Shown: positions 1 through 11,380, numbered from the stretch's first letter. The stretch is 64,000 bases of DNA from Petrolisthes cinctipes (GCA_033782935.1 JAWQEG010003809.1:1-64000); one strand, 5' to 3'. Notes: generated by a model not told the origin, from the letters alone. A program made the numbers and translations.

Positions 1-632
1 CACACTAAATAAATAAATACAGTCACACTAAATAAACACACAGTCATACTAAATAAATAAACAAACACACAGTCACACTAAATAAATAAATACAGTCACA
101 CTAAATAAATAAATACAGTCACACTAAATAAACAAACACCGTCCAACTAAATAAACAGTCACACTAAATAAATAAACAAACACACTAATTAAATAAACAC
201 AGTCACACTAAATAAATAAATACACAGTCACACTAAATAAATAAATACAGTCACACTAATTAAACAGTCACACTAAATAAATAAATACAGTCACACTAAA
301 TAAATAAATACACAGTCACACTAAATAAATAAATACACAGTCACACTAAATAAATAAATACACACACAGTCACACTAAATAAATAAATACAGTCACACTA
401 AATAAACAAACACCGTCCAACTAAATAAACACAGTCACACTAAATAAATAAAGTCACACTAAATAAATAAATACACAGTCACACTAAATAAATAAATACA
501 CAGTCACACTAATTAAATAAACACAGTCACACTAAATAAATAAACACAGTCACACTAAATAAATAAACACAGTCACACTAAATAAATAAACACAGTCACA
601 CTAATTAAATAAATACACAGTCACACTAAAAG
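1..632. repeat. AT-rich minisatellite, 20-24 bp unit
   Basis: Tandem copies built on CAGTCACACTAAATAAATA with variable numbers of AAATA blocks and occasional variants (AATTAAATAA, CCGTCCAACTAAATAA). The array is cut off by the left edge of the window. No coding potential. Confidence 0.95.
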
Positions 633-696
633 GTTTATTATACCCAACATTACTAAGATTCACACCTTATTTTGGTAAACATTCAATCCACTTTAC

Positions 697-840
697 TCGT
701 CTTGTTGTTGTTGTTGTTGATTGTTGTTTTTATATTTGTTTTTTCCATCCACTTGACACCTGTTTTTTTTTTATCCACTAAATACCTATTGTTGTTGTTG
801 TTTTTGTTTTGTTGTTGTTGTTGTTGTTGTTTACCCTTGT
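697..840. repeat. TTG-rich simple repeat
   Basis: Runs of (TTG)n separated by T-rich sequence. The short reading frame across it is only poly-Leu/Phe/Cys and is not a gene. 841-1029 holds no recognisable feature. Confidence 0.85.
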
Positions 841-1029
841 TGTTATCACCTTAATTAATAGGTTAGGGGTAGGATAATGAAGAGTGTTGCATCCTTCTTA
901 AAGTGTCAGGGAACCAGAGGGAGGAGTTGTGGTGATGATGATGATATTGGCAGGTTATTAGTTTGTTTGTTTGTTAATTACCCTAACCATACAGTGGAAG
1001 GAAAGAAAAACCAGGCATCAACATCATAA

Positions 1030-1367
1030 CTTCTACCATTATCTTCACCATCATCATCATTACTTCCATTATCACCACCATTATCATCATTACTACCATT
1101 ATCATCATTACTACCATTATCATCATTACTACCATTATCATCATTACTACCATTATCATCATTACTACCATTATCATCATTACTACCATTATCATCATTA
1201 CTACCATTATCATCATTACTACCATTATCATCATTACTACCATTATCATCAACATTCTCATCATTGTTAGCATTATCACCATCATCACTGCTACCATTAT
1301 CACCATCATCATTATCATCATTACTGCTACCATTACCATTATAAACATCATCATCCTCATCATCATC
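1030..1367. repeat. 18-bp minisatellite CATTATCATCATTACTAC
   Basis: About ten near-perfect head-to-tail copies of CATTATCATCATTACTAC at 1075-1255, flanked by degenerate copies. It is a multiple of three, so it leaves open frames on both strands (His/Tyr repeats on plus, Met/Val repeats on minus). These are artefacts of repeat periodicity. Confidence 0.93.
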
Positions 1368-1375
1368 ACTGCTCG

Positions 1376-1650
1376 TTTGTGTGTATGTTCGTGTGCATTC
1401 GTGTTCATGTTTGTGTTAGTGTGTGTGTTTGTATGTTCGTGTCTGTATGTGTATTCGTGTTGATTCCTCTGTGTGTGTATGTGTTCGTGTTTATTCCTCT
1501 CTATGTGTTTGTAAGTGTGTGTATGTGTGTTCGTGTTTATTCGTGTTTATATGTGTGTGAGTTTTCTCGTACGTGTGTGTGTTCATGTTTATATGTGTTT
1601 GTTTTTTCGTGTTCGTGTCTGTGTGTGTGTGCGTTATTGTTTTCTTCTTA
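1376..1650. repeat. TG-rich degenerate repeat
   Basis: Degenerate GTGTGTTCGTGTTTAT-like units. Frames through it are Cys/Val low-complexity translations, not genes. Confidence 0.8.
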
Positions 1651-1769
1651 TAATTTATCAGTGTTGGTACCGTTTGAGGTGTGCACGGTGGTATAACTTG
1701 TCCTGTGACCCTTGAAACATGAAACCCTTAAAAAAAATAAAAATAAAAAAATGAAATATTGAACTGAGA

Positions 1770-1960
1770 TGGGGGGGTGAGGAAGAGGAGGGAGGGAGGG
1801 AGCGAAGGGAGAGAGGAAAGAAGGAGGGAGGGAGGGAGGGAGACGGGAAGGGAGGAAGGAAGGAAGGAAAGAAAGTGGTGAGGGAAGATGAGTGAAAAAA
1901 TGAAAGATTATGAATGAGGGAAGGAGGAAGGAATGTAGGACGGTAATGAAGGGAAGAAGG

Positions 1961-2039
<79 letters not shown>

Positions 2040-2275
2040 GAGGAGAGGATACTCCGTTATAAGTGGTGGAAATTGAGACGAGAGAGGCGAGAAAAAAAAT
2101 GAGGGTGGAGTATAGTTGTGGGAGGAGGAGGAGAAGGAGGAGGATAATAAGAAAGCAAGAGGGGGGATGGGGCAGAGGAAAGGAAGAGGAATGCAATGAG
2201 AAAGCAGGAGAGGTGAGGGGCAGAAGAAATGAGACGGAGGAGGAGGAGGAAGAGGAGGGTAATTAGGAAGCAGGA
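1770..2275. repeat. Purine-rich tract with long (GA)n
   Basis: A block of almost pure purines on the plus strand, made of GGGA/GGAA/GAGA units with an uninterrupted (GA) run at about 1964-2036. Homopurine-homopyrimidine mirror tracts of this kind can form triplex DNA. Not coding. Confidence 0.88.
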
Positions 2276-2462
2276 AGTGAGAAGCTGGCAGTGCGAAGTT
2301 TGAAGATATACTCATAGGCCTAATAATAATATATATATTTTTTTTATTAAGAAAAGACGAAGAAAATGGAAGCAAAAACTCAATAACGAGACAGAAGAAA
2401 GGGATAATTATATATGGTCAATAAAAACACAAATAATAGGTGTATTACTCTAGAGGAGATGT

Positions 2463-2560
2463 ATGTATGTACAGTCACGAACAATAATAAGGATCCAGGT
2501 GTTGTTGTTGTTGAAGTTTCGAGTCACCTGACATACCTGTGAACCAAATACAAAGCTTAC
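2463..2560. mobile_element. Fragment of a TA-flanked Tc1-like short element
   Basis: TGTACAGTCACGAACAATAA at 2467 followed by GTTGAAGTTTCGAGTCACCTGACA resembles the segment at 52752-52800. It looks like one end of that family; the opposite end is not visible. Confidence 0.4.
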
Positions 2561-2589
2561 CGGTATATAATTATATTGTCTCATACTTA

Positions 2590-2766
2590 CTTTTTTTGGA
2601 TTGCAAGTGTACATTAGAGCACCTTGATTCCTCCAATGTATGTCAGAAAATAAACACAACTGGCCAGATTAACCAAAATAATTATGGCCTGTTACATGGA
2701 GTTGTTTTGAGGAATCAATTGTTCCAGATTTACCAACAACAACATTCAATACTACCACTCCATTAA
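2590..2766. mobile_element. Degenerate TTAA fold-back element
   Basis: Contains the family core in both orientations (CTTGATTCCTCCAATGTATG and TTTTGAGGAATCAATTG) and the right arm CCAGATTTACCAACA. It ends at a TTAA (2763-2766) that is also the left end of the next element. The left boundary is eroded. Confidence 0.6.
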
Positions 2767-2923
2767 GGTGGGAATTCTTTTTTGTTACATTGGAGTGCCT
2801 TGATTCCTCCAAAGTATGCTAGGAAACAGGACCACAAGAGCGTAAATAATGGTGTTCTGTTGCTTGGTATAGTTTGGAGGATTCAGTTGCTCCAGATTTA
2901 CCAACACAAAACTTCCCCCTTAA
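2763..2923. mobile_element. TTAA fold-back element, type I ends (161 bp)
   Basis: Bounded by TTAA at both ends (2763-2766 and 2920-2923). The outer arm GTTACATTGGAG pairs with CTCCAGATTTACCAAC near the right end, and the end reads ACTTCCCCCTTAA. The inner core GATTCCTCCAAAGTATGC pairs with GTATAGTTTGGAGGATTC. No coding capacity; a non-autonomous element, piggyBac-like by target site only. Confidence 0.8.
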
Positions 2924-2927
2924 GTCT

Positions 2928-2972
2928 TTAGGTTAGGTTGGGTTAGGATAAGTTAGGTTAGGTTAGGTTAGG
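2928..2972. repeat. Interstitial arthropod telomere repeat (TTAGG)n
   Basis: Roughly nine TTAGG units with two imperfect ones (TTGGG, ATAAG). TTAGG is the ancestral arthropod telomere unit. The run is far too short to be a telomere and starts five bases after the right end of the TTAA element. Confidence 0.75.
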
Positions 2973-3014
2973 TAGTGTGGATGAAAAACAAAAATACTTA
3001 ATGTTGTTATTGAC

Positions 3015-3320
3015 CATTCCACATTCCTTCCCTCTTTCTCCTGTCCATCCACCACTAGCCTAACCCATCCACCCACAAGTCTCTCCAATTCCAATCCCTT
3101 CTTCTCTCTCTTCTCCCCACCCATTCTCTCTTTTTCCTCCCTCCCCTCTCTCTCTTCCATTTTCATCCCTCCCCATGCACCCCTTCTCCTCTCCTTCCTT
3201 CCTCCCCCTCCCCTTCTCCTTCCGCCCCTCCTTCTCTTCTCCTCTTGCTCCCCCCCTCGCCTTCTCCTCCCGCCCCTCCCCTTCTTCTCCTCTCGCCCTC
3301 CCTACCCGCTCGTGGGAACT
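3015..3320. repeat. Pyrimidine-rich tract
   Basis: CT-rich sequence (CCTTCTCCTCTCC-like units). Short frames through it are Ser/Pro/Leu low complexity. Nothing gene-like. Confidence 0.75.
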
Positions 3321-3439
3321 TGGCCTGGAAGGAAATGTGTTTTTTTGTCACATATCGTACATGTGTTGCATAATACTTGACCTGAAGTGAATTGAAAAGG
3401 AAAGAAGACCTCCCTGTGCCTCGAAGACTTAGTAAGACG

Positions 3440-3775
3440 AGGGAGAAGATGAAAGAGAGGAGGGACAGTAAACAGGAAGAAAATTGAAGGAAAGGAGGGA
3501 CAGTAAACACGAAGGAAATTGAAGGAAAGGAGGGACAGTAAACACAAAGGAAATTAAAGGAAAGGAGGAACAGCAAATACGACGGAAATTGAAGGAAACG
3601 AGGGACAACAAACACGAATAAAATAAAAGGAAAAGAGAGACATCAAACACGAAGGAAATAGAAGGGAAGGAGGGACAAGAAACAAGAAGGAAATAGAAGG
3701 ACAAACACGAAGTAAATAAAAGGAAAGGAAGGACAACAAACAAGAAGGAAATAGAAGGAAAGGAAAACAGGACCA
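3440..3775. repeat. Minisatellite of about 36 bp, AGGAAAGGAGGGACA unit
   Basis: About nine tandem copies of a unit containing GGAAATTGAAGGAAAGGAGG followed by GACAGTAAACACGAA, with drift between copies. 3776-4120 shows nothing recognisable. Confidence 0.85.
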
Positions 3776-4129
3776 GTTGAAGAATTGAAAGGGAGTGGCT
3801 GGGGCCGATATTGTAAGGGGAGTGGTAATGTTTAGTGGTGGAGGTGGTATTCATCAACACTCTTATGGTATTTCTTTAGAGCTGTAGGCAAGAATAATTA
3901 TGTGAGGTGTTGACGATGGTGTGGTAACGGTACGATGGCTGTGTAGTGTGTCTATGGAGTCATGGTATTAGTACCTCACCATCGTAAACACCATGCACTT
4001 GCCAATGACTTAAATTAATCCGATACGGTAGAGGAAACATCTCAAATATTCAGTCTTCAATGAAATGAAGAAGTGAATTGTATATGACAGAAGACTCCCT
4101 ATACCTGGAAGACCCTGTAGAACGAAGAA

Positions 4130-4460
4130 GAAGACGGAGATAGAGAAAGGATGGACAGCACTTCAAAAGAAATGAAAGAGAGAGAGGAGGAGGTACAGCA
4201 ATTAGGAAGGAATGAAACGAAGGAGATAGAAAAGAGAAGGGACAGCAGCTAAGAATGAATTGAAGGAGAGGAGGGACAGCAGTGTAAAAGGAATGAAATA
4301 AAGGAGATAGACAGGAGGGGGTACAGCAATTAGGAAGTAATGAAATGAAGGAGATAGAGAGGAGGGACAGCAGTGTAGAAGGAATAAATGAAGGAGATAG
4401 GGAGGAGGGCAGCAGTGTAGAAGGAATGAAATGGAGGAGATATAGAGAGGAGGAACAGAA
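4130..4460. repeat. Minisatellite of about 60 bp, purine-rich
   Basis: About five to six degenerate copies of a unit containing GAATGAAATGAAGGAGATAG and GGGACAGCAGTGTAG. Frames through it are low complexity. Confidence 0.8.
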
Positions 4461-4699
4461 AATAATTATAATAAATAATGAAGAAAGGCCACAATTGAAT
4501 GAGACTGAGACTTTTCCTAGGAAAAAATTGAAGATGTACATAGGCCTATACCACCAAACTATGCCACGAAACAGATCCCAATTAGAAAAAAAAAATGATG
4601 TACCGGTATTCTGTTTCTTCTCATTAACCAACAAAATCATTAACATTCCTTGAAGTAGAGACGGCTTGCTGGACCTGCGTTATCTACTGGAATGTTTAA

Positions 4700-4860
4700 T
4701 TAAGATAAGACTATTTTGTTGGTGGTGAAAGACTACTGATTACTCCCAAATCTACCATGAAACAGATTCCCTATTAGTAACAACGAGGTCGTCTGAATCC
4801 TGGCATAGTTTGGAGGAATCAGTAAGCTGCAATTTCGACCACAAGTGATGTCCCCCTTAA
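4700..4860. mobile_element. TTAA fold-back element (161 bp)
   Basis: TTAA at 4700-4703 and 4857-4860. The core half AAATCTACCATGAAACAG pairs with the half CTGGCATAGTTTGGAGGAATC. The right end reads GTGATGTCCCCCTTAA, a variant of the CCCCCTTAA end. Confidence 0.7.
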
Positions 4861-5027
4861 AGGACCCTATGATCGTGTACGAGAATAAATTGGAGGCTCC
4901 TGATTCTTCCTAACTATGCCACGAAACAAGTTCCTTCAATATAGGTGAGTGTGTTTCGTGGCAATGCTTGGAGGAATCATCAGTAACCCTCCAATTTCGA
5001 CCACAAGAGATGTCCCCCTCAAATTAA
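4857..5027. mobile_element. Chimeric TTAA fold-back element (171 bp)
   Basis: Shares TTAA 4857-4860 with the element to its left. The left end is type II (AGGACCCTATGATCGTGTA), while the right end (ACAAGAGATGTCCCCCTC, then AAATTAA) matches the right end of the preceding element. The two ends are therefore not each other's complement, although the inner core still pairs. Confidence 0.65.
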
Positions 5028-5150
5028 AGTTCCCTCACACCGGTACATTAGTGATATGTAATTTCTGACCAGGCGGCAGGCACCACACATATACCCTGCA
5101 TTCGAACTCAGCCTCTATAAGTGTAATGGGTGGGGAAATGAGCATACCAG

Positions 5151-5375
5151 GCGATCCTCCCTCACCCTTCACCTTCATATCACCCTCACCCTTCACCTTC
5201 ACATCCACCCTCACCTTCACCTTCACATCCACCCTCACCTTCACCTTCACATCCACCCTCACCCTCCCCTTCACCTTCATACCTCCTCACCCTTCACCTT
5301 CACATCCACCCTCACCCTTCACCTTCACATCCACCCTCACCCTCCCCTTCACCTTCATACCTCCTCACACTCTGG
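5151..5375. repeat. 24-bp CCT-rich minisatellite
   Basis: Copies of CACCCTCACC and TTCACCTTCACATC in tandem. Same sequence style as the larger array at 6030-6545. Multiple-of-three periodicity keeps several frames open without coding meaning. Confidence 0.88.
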
Positions 5376-5519
5376 TCAGAAATTATGTATCACGAGTGTA
5401 CATGTAGAATTCCCAACCATCACGGCTTTGGTTCCCTATGGCGCCATCCAGACTGACCCGATAATGATGCCACGAAGACCCACGAAGCCGGGAAGAAGAG
5501 CCAGCCATGTGACCTTTTC

Positions 5520-5615
5520 TGGCTGGCTGGCTGGCTGGTTGACTGGTTGGGTGGGTGGGTGTGTGTGTTTGGCTGACTGGTAGGGTGTGTGTGTGTGTGT
5601 TTGGCTGGCTGAGTT

Positions 5616-5682
<67 letters not shown>

Positions 5683-5708
5683 CTGGATGGGTGGCTGGGT
5701 AATTGGCT

Positions 5709-5776
<68 letters not shown>

Positions 5777-5900
5777 ATGGCTGGCTGGGTGAGTGTGTGT
5801 GTGGACTGCTGGGTGGGGTGGGTGGGTGGGTGGAGGCTGGGGTGGGATGGGTTGACCAGGGGGCAGTACCAGCGTCTGGGGGGCGGGGGGGGGGGGGGTT
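5520..5900. repeat. Compound TG / GGCTGGCT microsatellite
   Basis: GGCTGGCTGG units, then two long (TG)n runs (about 5613-5680 and 5709-5775) separated by GGCTGGATGGGTGGCTGGGT, then a G-run near 5881-5897. Confidence 0.92.
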
Positions 5901-6029
5901 GGTTCCGTTATACCCCGTGTCTGTTTTGCCCATGTAGCCCCTTAGTCCAGACCCTTAGACCAGACCCCTTCACCAATTTAGATAGTAGTCCCATCACGCA
6001 TTCTGGGATACCACTGAAAAAACCTTCCC

Positions 6030-6545
6030 CCTCATCATCCCCTTCATATCCCCCTCACCCTTCCCTTCACATCCCCCTCATCATCCCTCCCCTTCAATTT
6101 CATACCCCCCTCACCCTCCCCTTCATATCCCCCTCATCATCCCTCCCCTTCACCTTCATATCCCCCTCACCCTTCACCTTCATTCACCCTTCACCTTCAT
6201 ATCCCCTCACCCTTCACCTTCATATCCCCCTCACCCTTCACCTTCATATCCCCCTCACCCTTCACCTTCATATCCCCCTCACCCTTCACCTTCATATCCC
6301 CCTCACCCTTTACCTTCATATCCCCCTCACCCTTCACCTTCATATCCCCCTCACCCTTCACCTTCATATCCCCCTCACCCTTCACCTTCATATCCCCCTC
6401 ACCCTTCACCTTCATATCCCCCTCACCCTTCACCTTCATATCCCCCTCACCCTTCACCTTCATATCCCCCTCACCCTTCACCTTCATATCCCCCTCACCC
6501 TCCCCTTCATATCCCCCTCACCCTTCACCTTCATACCCCCTCACT
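6030..6545. repeat. 24-bp minisatellite (CCCCCTCACCC / TTCACCTTCATAT)
   Basis: About fourteen almost perfect 24-bp copies in 6150-6510, with degenerate copies on both sides. The frames on both strands (repeated HIPLTLHL, or KVKGEGDM on minus) arise only because the unit is a multiple of three. Confidence 0.93.
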
Positions 6546-6774
6546 CTCACCCTCACCTTCATATACCCTTCACCTTCACCTCCATGATCATACCCCTTCC
6601 CAATAACTCTGAGTCCTCATTTTATACAGTAATCTACCCTTACTCTTACCTTACCTTTACCCTTACCTAAACTTTTGAGTCTTTATCATATACCTTACTG
6701 TAATTTCCCTTCTCTTTTTTCTTCCCTTTCTGATTCCTTTTCCTCTTCCCCTTCCCATTCTCTATACAGGTGAG

Positions 6775-7160
6775 TCCACAAGTCTATACTCTCCACCTCC
6801 CACTTCTCCTCCTCCTCCTTCACCTCCTCCACCATCTCTCCCACTCCTCCTCCTCCACCACCTCTCCCCCTCCTCCTCTACCACCTCTCCCCCTTCTCCA
6901 CCATCTCCCCCACTCCTCCTCCTCCTCCTCTCCACCACCTCTCCCCCTCCTCCTCCACCACCTCTCCCACTCCTCCTCCACCATCTCTCCCACTCCTCCT
7001 CCTTCTCCACCACCTCTCCCACTCCTCCTCCACCACCTCTCCCCCTTCCCCACCATCTCACCCACTCCTCCTCCTCCTCCACCACCTCCACCTCTCCCAC
7101 TCCTCATCCTCTCTCACTCCTCCTCCTCCACCACTCCACCCACTCCTCCTCCATCGTCGG
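6775..7160. repeat. CTC/CAC-rich repeat
   Basis: Degenerate CTCCTCCTCCACCACCTCTC units. Low-complexity frames on both strands only. Confidence 0.85.
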
Positions 7161-7343
7161 CACCATGGAGCTATATACTACCTCCATGGTCGGCACATTC
7201 CCAGAGTCCATCAGGGGGGGGGCAGCTTCACCTCACACCTTTCCCACCCTTCCTTCCTTCCTTCCCTCCCATATTTGTAGGCACACATAACACTATTACT
7301 ACCCCCTTCCTTCCCCATTCTTCTCGGTGTGGCCCCACGCCCT

Positions 7344-7345
<2 letters not shown>

Positions 7346-7406
<61 letters not shown>

Positions 7407-7446
7407 TTACTTCCTTCCTTTTTCTCTCTCTCTTCTCTCTTCCTTC

Positions 7447-7514
<68 letters not shown>
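7346..7514. repeat. Two long (CT)n microsatellites
   Basis: (CT)n at about 7346-7402 and 7448-7514 around a TTCCTTACTTCC spacer. 7515-7720 contains a GGTCAGGTCAGGTCAGGTG run (7616-7634) but no gene. Confidence 0.92.
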
Positions 7515-7518
<4 letters not shown>

Positions 7519-7719
7519 TCCTCTAGACAGCATGGAGGGCCACTACAAAGGATCACGACCCCAGTACGACCACAGTCACGTATGGTCCTTAAATGGTTTG
7601 CAAGAGTGTGGGCAGGTCAGGTCAGGTCAGGTGTAGCGTGCACGTGGTCAGATAGGGTCTTTTGGGATGGCGCCTACACTTGGACATTATACCGTAACCT
7701 TTACCACCTGTCTGTCTCC

Positions 7720-8025
7720 TTTACCTAGCCAGTCATCCATCCTCACCTTCTTCTTCACCTAGCCAAGCATCCTCACCTTCTTTTTCACCTTCCTTCACCT
7801 AGCCAACCAAGCATCATCCTCACTTCTTTGTAACCTTCCTTCACCTAGCCAATCATCCATCCTCACCTTCTTTTTTACCTTTCTTCATCTAGCCAACCAA
7901 GCATCATCCTCACTTCTTTGTAACCTTCCTTCACCTAGCCAATCATTCATCCTCACCTTCTTTTTTACCTTTCTTCACCTAGCCATCCATCCATCTTCCC
8001 CTTCTTTTTCACCAAGTCAAGCAAT
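7720..8025. repeat. Minisatellite with CACCTAGCCAA motif
   Basis: Repeated units of about 60 bp, each containing CCTTCACCTAGCCAA, CATCC and CACCTTCTTTTTCACC. The same unit resumes at 8330 after a microsatellite. 8026-8180 has nothing recognisable. Confidence 0.8.
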
Positions 8026-8179
8026 CATCTACCTACACCTTCCTATTAAAATGTCACCTAGTATATCTATACAGTTTCTGCTGTTTCCCATCAGTAATGT
8101 GTCGCTCGCTGGGCCCTGTGGTGTAGTTCTTAGGTTGGACTCAAATCTTAACCTTCCAGCGGGTCGCCTTTATTGATTG

Positions 8180-8181
8180 TC

Positions 8182-8241
<60 letters not shown>

Positions 8242-8280
8242 GTTCCTAATAATAATAATAATAATAATAATAATAGTTCC

Positions 8281-8321
<41 letters not shown>

Positions 8322-8322
8322 G
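8180..8322. repeat. (ATA)n microsatellite with AGTTCCTA interruptions
   Basis: Three (AAT)n blocks separated by TAGTTCCTAAT, so the whole block looks duplicated as a unit. Confidence 0.92.
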
Positions 8323-8329
8323 TTTCTCT

Positions 8330-8575
8330 TCTTCACCTAGCTAAGCATACATTTCCACCTTCTTCTTCACCTATAATAACTTCCTCGTTTTTCGTCTTCC
8401 ACACACAGCTAAGCCAACCAACCATCTTCCCCTTCTTTGTCACCTTCCTTCACCTAGCCAAGCATCCATTTTCACCTTCTTTGTCACCTTCCTTCACCTA
8501 GCCAAGCATCCATTTTCACCTTTTTCTTCACCTAGCCAAGCATCCAACCATCTTCACCTTCTTTTTCACGAGTCA
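8330..8575. repeat. Minisatellite with CACCTAGCCAAGCATCC motif (continued)
   Basis: Four to five copies of the same unit seen at 7720-8025. The ATA block between them therefore looks like an expansion inside one older array. Confidence 0.78.
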
Positions 8576-8669
8576 TTTCCTTGTTGTTTTTTCTCTTTCA
8601 CTTGGCCATTATCATTTTCTTCATCTGTTTTTCCTTGTTCATCGTTTTTTACTTTCCTTGCCACCTGCT

Positions 8670-8675
<6 letters not shown>

Positions 8676-8735
<60 letters not shown>

Positions 8736-8959
8736 GTTTGTGTTTGTGTGTGTGTTTGTATGTGTGTATATGTGTGTGTGTTTGTCTGTGTCTGTGTTTG
8801 TTTTTGTATATGTGTTTATTTGTTTGTTTGTCTGTGTGTGTCTGGTTGTGTATATGTGTATGTGAGTTCGTGTGTTTGTTTGTATTTATTTGTTTGTCTG
8901 ATTTCTGTCTGTCTATTATGTCTTCCTACCCGCCTGCCAGATAGCCATTCAATACAATC

Positions 8960-8997
<38 letters not shown>
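8676..8997. repeat. (CT)n, degenerate TG/TTTG and (ATT)n repeats
   Basis: (CT)n at 8674-8731, TGTGTTTGT-type repeats to about 8905, and (TTA)n at 8963-8995. Confidence 0.9.
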
Positions 8998-9249
8998 GGG
9001 TAAAGTGCTGGTGGTGGACTGCTCAAATAACCTCAACATACGAATAAAAAAAAAGAGAGAGATCTTGTTTTGTTGCATCGTGAGGAGATTTCAATTGGCC
9101 CACAGCACATGAGACCCCTTCACCCCACTCACCCCACTCATCTCGTCTCATCATCATTTCACTCGCAGAAAGAATTACAGCACACGGTTCTTTCCGCTTT
9201 ATCTTTTTCCATTTCCTCGATTATTTTGACATTTCTCCCCCTTCCTTCC

Positions 9250-9560
9250 TGCTGGGGTGTGGGTGTGAGGGGTGTGGGTGTGCTAAGAAGTGAGGGGTCA
9301 GAGTGAGAAGTGAGGGTGTGAGGCGTGAGGGAGTGAGAAGTGAGGGTGTTGGAACCAAGGGTATGAGGAATGAGGAGTGAGGGAGTCGGAACGAAGGGTA
9401 TGAGGAGTGAGAGAGTGAGAAACTAGGGTGTGAGAAGTGAGGGAGCAAGAAACAAAGGAGTGAAAAGTGAGGATATGAGGAGTGAGGTATAAGGTATGAG
9501 GGAGTGAAGAGTGAGGGTATAAGGTATGAGGGAGTGAGAAGTGAGGGGAGTGAGAGTAAA
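9250..9560. repeat. GTGAGG-rich minisatellite
   Basis: Degenerate units of GAGTGAGAAGTGAGGGTGTG and related forms. 9561-9799 shows nothing beyond a short (ACAT)n run. Confidence 0.82.
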
Positions 9561-9799
9561 AAATCTACAAAATTACCTCAGCCTCAACCTCAGTAGCCTA
9601 CCTCCCTCCTTCAACCAATGACTCGGGGATGAAGGAAGTAGTAAATGAGTGTCTCTTCTTCCTCATCCTTCTCTGGCTGGCCCCATTCACCTTTACAGAG
9701 TTCTTGTCACACATACAGTCAGTCTTATTCAACTGACTGTAAAATTCCACAGCTGACATACATACATACATACATCTTGGAGGCTATAACAGCGATTGG

Positions 9800-10026
9800 G
9801 CAGACGAATCTTGACATCACCTTCAAACAAGTCACTCAAAATTCGAACATCTTAAAAAAAAAAGTTTCATTTATTTACCGTACTGAAAAAAAAAAAAAAA
9901 AAAAAATCGAATATCAGACAAATCTTGACATCACCCTCAAACACGTCACTCAAAATTCGAACATCATAAAAAATAAACAAAGCTTCGTTTATTTACTGAA
10001 AAAAAACAAAACAATCGAATATCAAA
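9800..10026. repeat. Direct tandem duplication of about 118 bp
   Basis: The segment starting GACGAATCTTGACATCACC at 9802 recurs at about 9920 as GACAAATCTTGACATCACC. Each copy continues through GTCACTCAAAATTCGAACAT to an A-run and ATCGAATATCA. Two copies with a few differences. Confidence 0.85.
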
Positions 10027-10249
10027 AACTTTCCACACAGGTTAATTAAACATGACGAATCACTATAATAACATCCACATATTATTATAACGTTAGACTC
10101 CACATGTGCGTCAGTGGAGCCCCGAGTGTATTAATTATTCAGCCTATACCTATTTACTGCTAGGTGAACACGGGCTTAGAGGGGGTATAGAAATAAGCCT
10201 CTTGAAAAATTCCTCAGCCTTTTCAGTGTGGCATGACTGGCGCCTATGG

Positions 10250-10760
10250 TCCTCCCTCTCTCCCCCCTCCCTCCCTCCTCTCTCCTTCACCTTCCCCCTG
10301 TCACCCCTTACCTCCCCTTCCCTTCCTCATAACACCCCTCTCCCTCACCTCCTCACCTTCCCCCTGTCACCCCTTACCTCCCCTTCCCTTCCTCATAACA
10401 CCCCTCTCCCTCACCTCCTCACCTCTCTTTCCCCCTGTCACCCCTTACCTCCCCTTCCCTTCCTCACAACACCTCTCTCCCTCACCTCCTCACCTCTCTT
10501 TCCCTCTCTCACAACACCCCTCTCCCTCTACCGCAGCCTCTCTCCCCCCTCCCCCCTCTCTCCTTCACCTTCCCCCTGTCACCCCTTACCTCCCCTTCCC
10601 TTCCTCACAACACCCCTCTCCCTCACCTCCTCACCTCTCTTTCCCTCTCCCTCTACCGCAGCCTCTCTCCCTCCCTTACCTCCCCCTCAACAGAATTTCA
10701 CCCCCCCATCCCTCCCTCACCCCCCCCCCCCACCTCCCCCCCCTCCCCCAACCCCGACTG
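10250..10760. repeat. CT/CCT-rich minisatellite
   Basis: Tandem copies of about 60-115 bp containing CCCCTGTCACCCCTTACC, CTTCCTCATAACACC and CTCCCTCACCTCCTCACC. The Pro/Ser/Leu frames are repeat artefacts. 10761-11015 holds no supported gene. Confidence 0.85.
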
Positions 10761-11014
10761 TGTTGTATAGGGAAGGGCGTGAAGGTATTATATTAGGGGT
10801 CGTTTCTAGGGGTCGTCTTAGGGGCGGGTCATTCATATTCATTGTCATGGTGCCCCTACGGTACTTACTATATTCTGTGGCCCGTCAGGTGTACAGGCGG
10901 GGAAATAAATACGTGTTCTTCCTCCTCCTCCTTCACCCCACCCCTCCACCCCTCCACCCTCCTTTACGTCATGATACAACACAACAACAACATAAATATG
11001 AACACGAGTGAATG

Positions 11015-11210
11015 TGTATTTTTTTTTTTTTTTTTTTTTCATACTGAATTCACTGACTGAAGATAGAGTGTTGAGTCAGGAATCCATTTTTCATGTTTGT
11101 ATAACAGTACCGTACTTTGTAAGTGAAAGGCCGGACTGTGTTATGTTTGTGAATATATACTGGCATCCAGACTCGAAAGGATGGGTGTGGTTTTGGGTAC
11201 GAGGATGGAA

Positions 11211-11260
<50 letters not shown>

Positions 11261-11321
11261 CGGTCAACACCATGTACAGTACATTACAGTACCTTACCGT
11301 ACAGTGTTATTGTGGTCGGTC

Positions 11322-11379
<58 letters not shown>

Positions 11380-11380
11380 T
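11015..11380. repeat. Poly-T and two (TG)n microsatellites
   Basis: T-run at 11018-11039, (TG)n at 11217-11258 and 11324-11378. Between the TG blocks lies CCATGTACAGTACATTACAG. Confidence 0.88.

Noticed and set aside
971..1408. His/Tyr and Met/Val repeat frames on both strands
   Set aside because: Translations of an 18-bp minisatellite; no start context, exon signals or non-repeat sequence.
2928..2972. True telomere
   Set aside because: Only about nine imperfect TTAGG units embedded in unique sequence.
5587..6670. 319-codon plus frame and neighbouring Cys/Val frames
   Set aside because: Built from (TG)n and the 24-bp CCT minisatellite only.
10106..11060. 301-codon Ser/Pro/Leu frame
   Set aside because: Follows a CT-rich minisatellite; composition is repeat-driven and no splice or family signal is visible.
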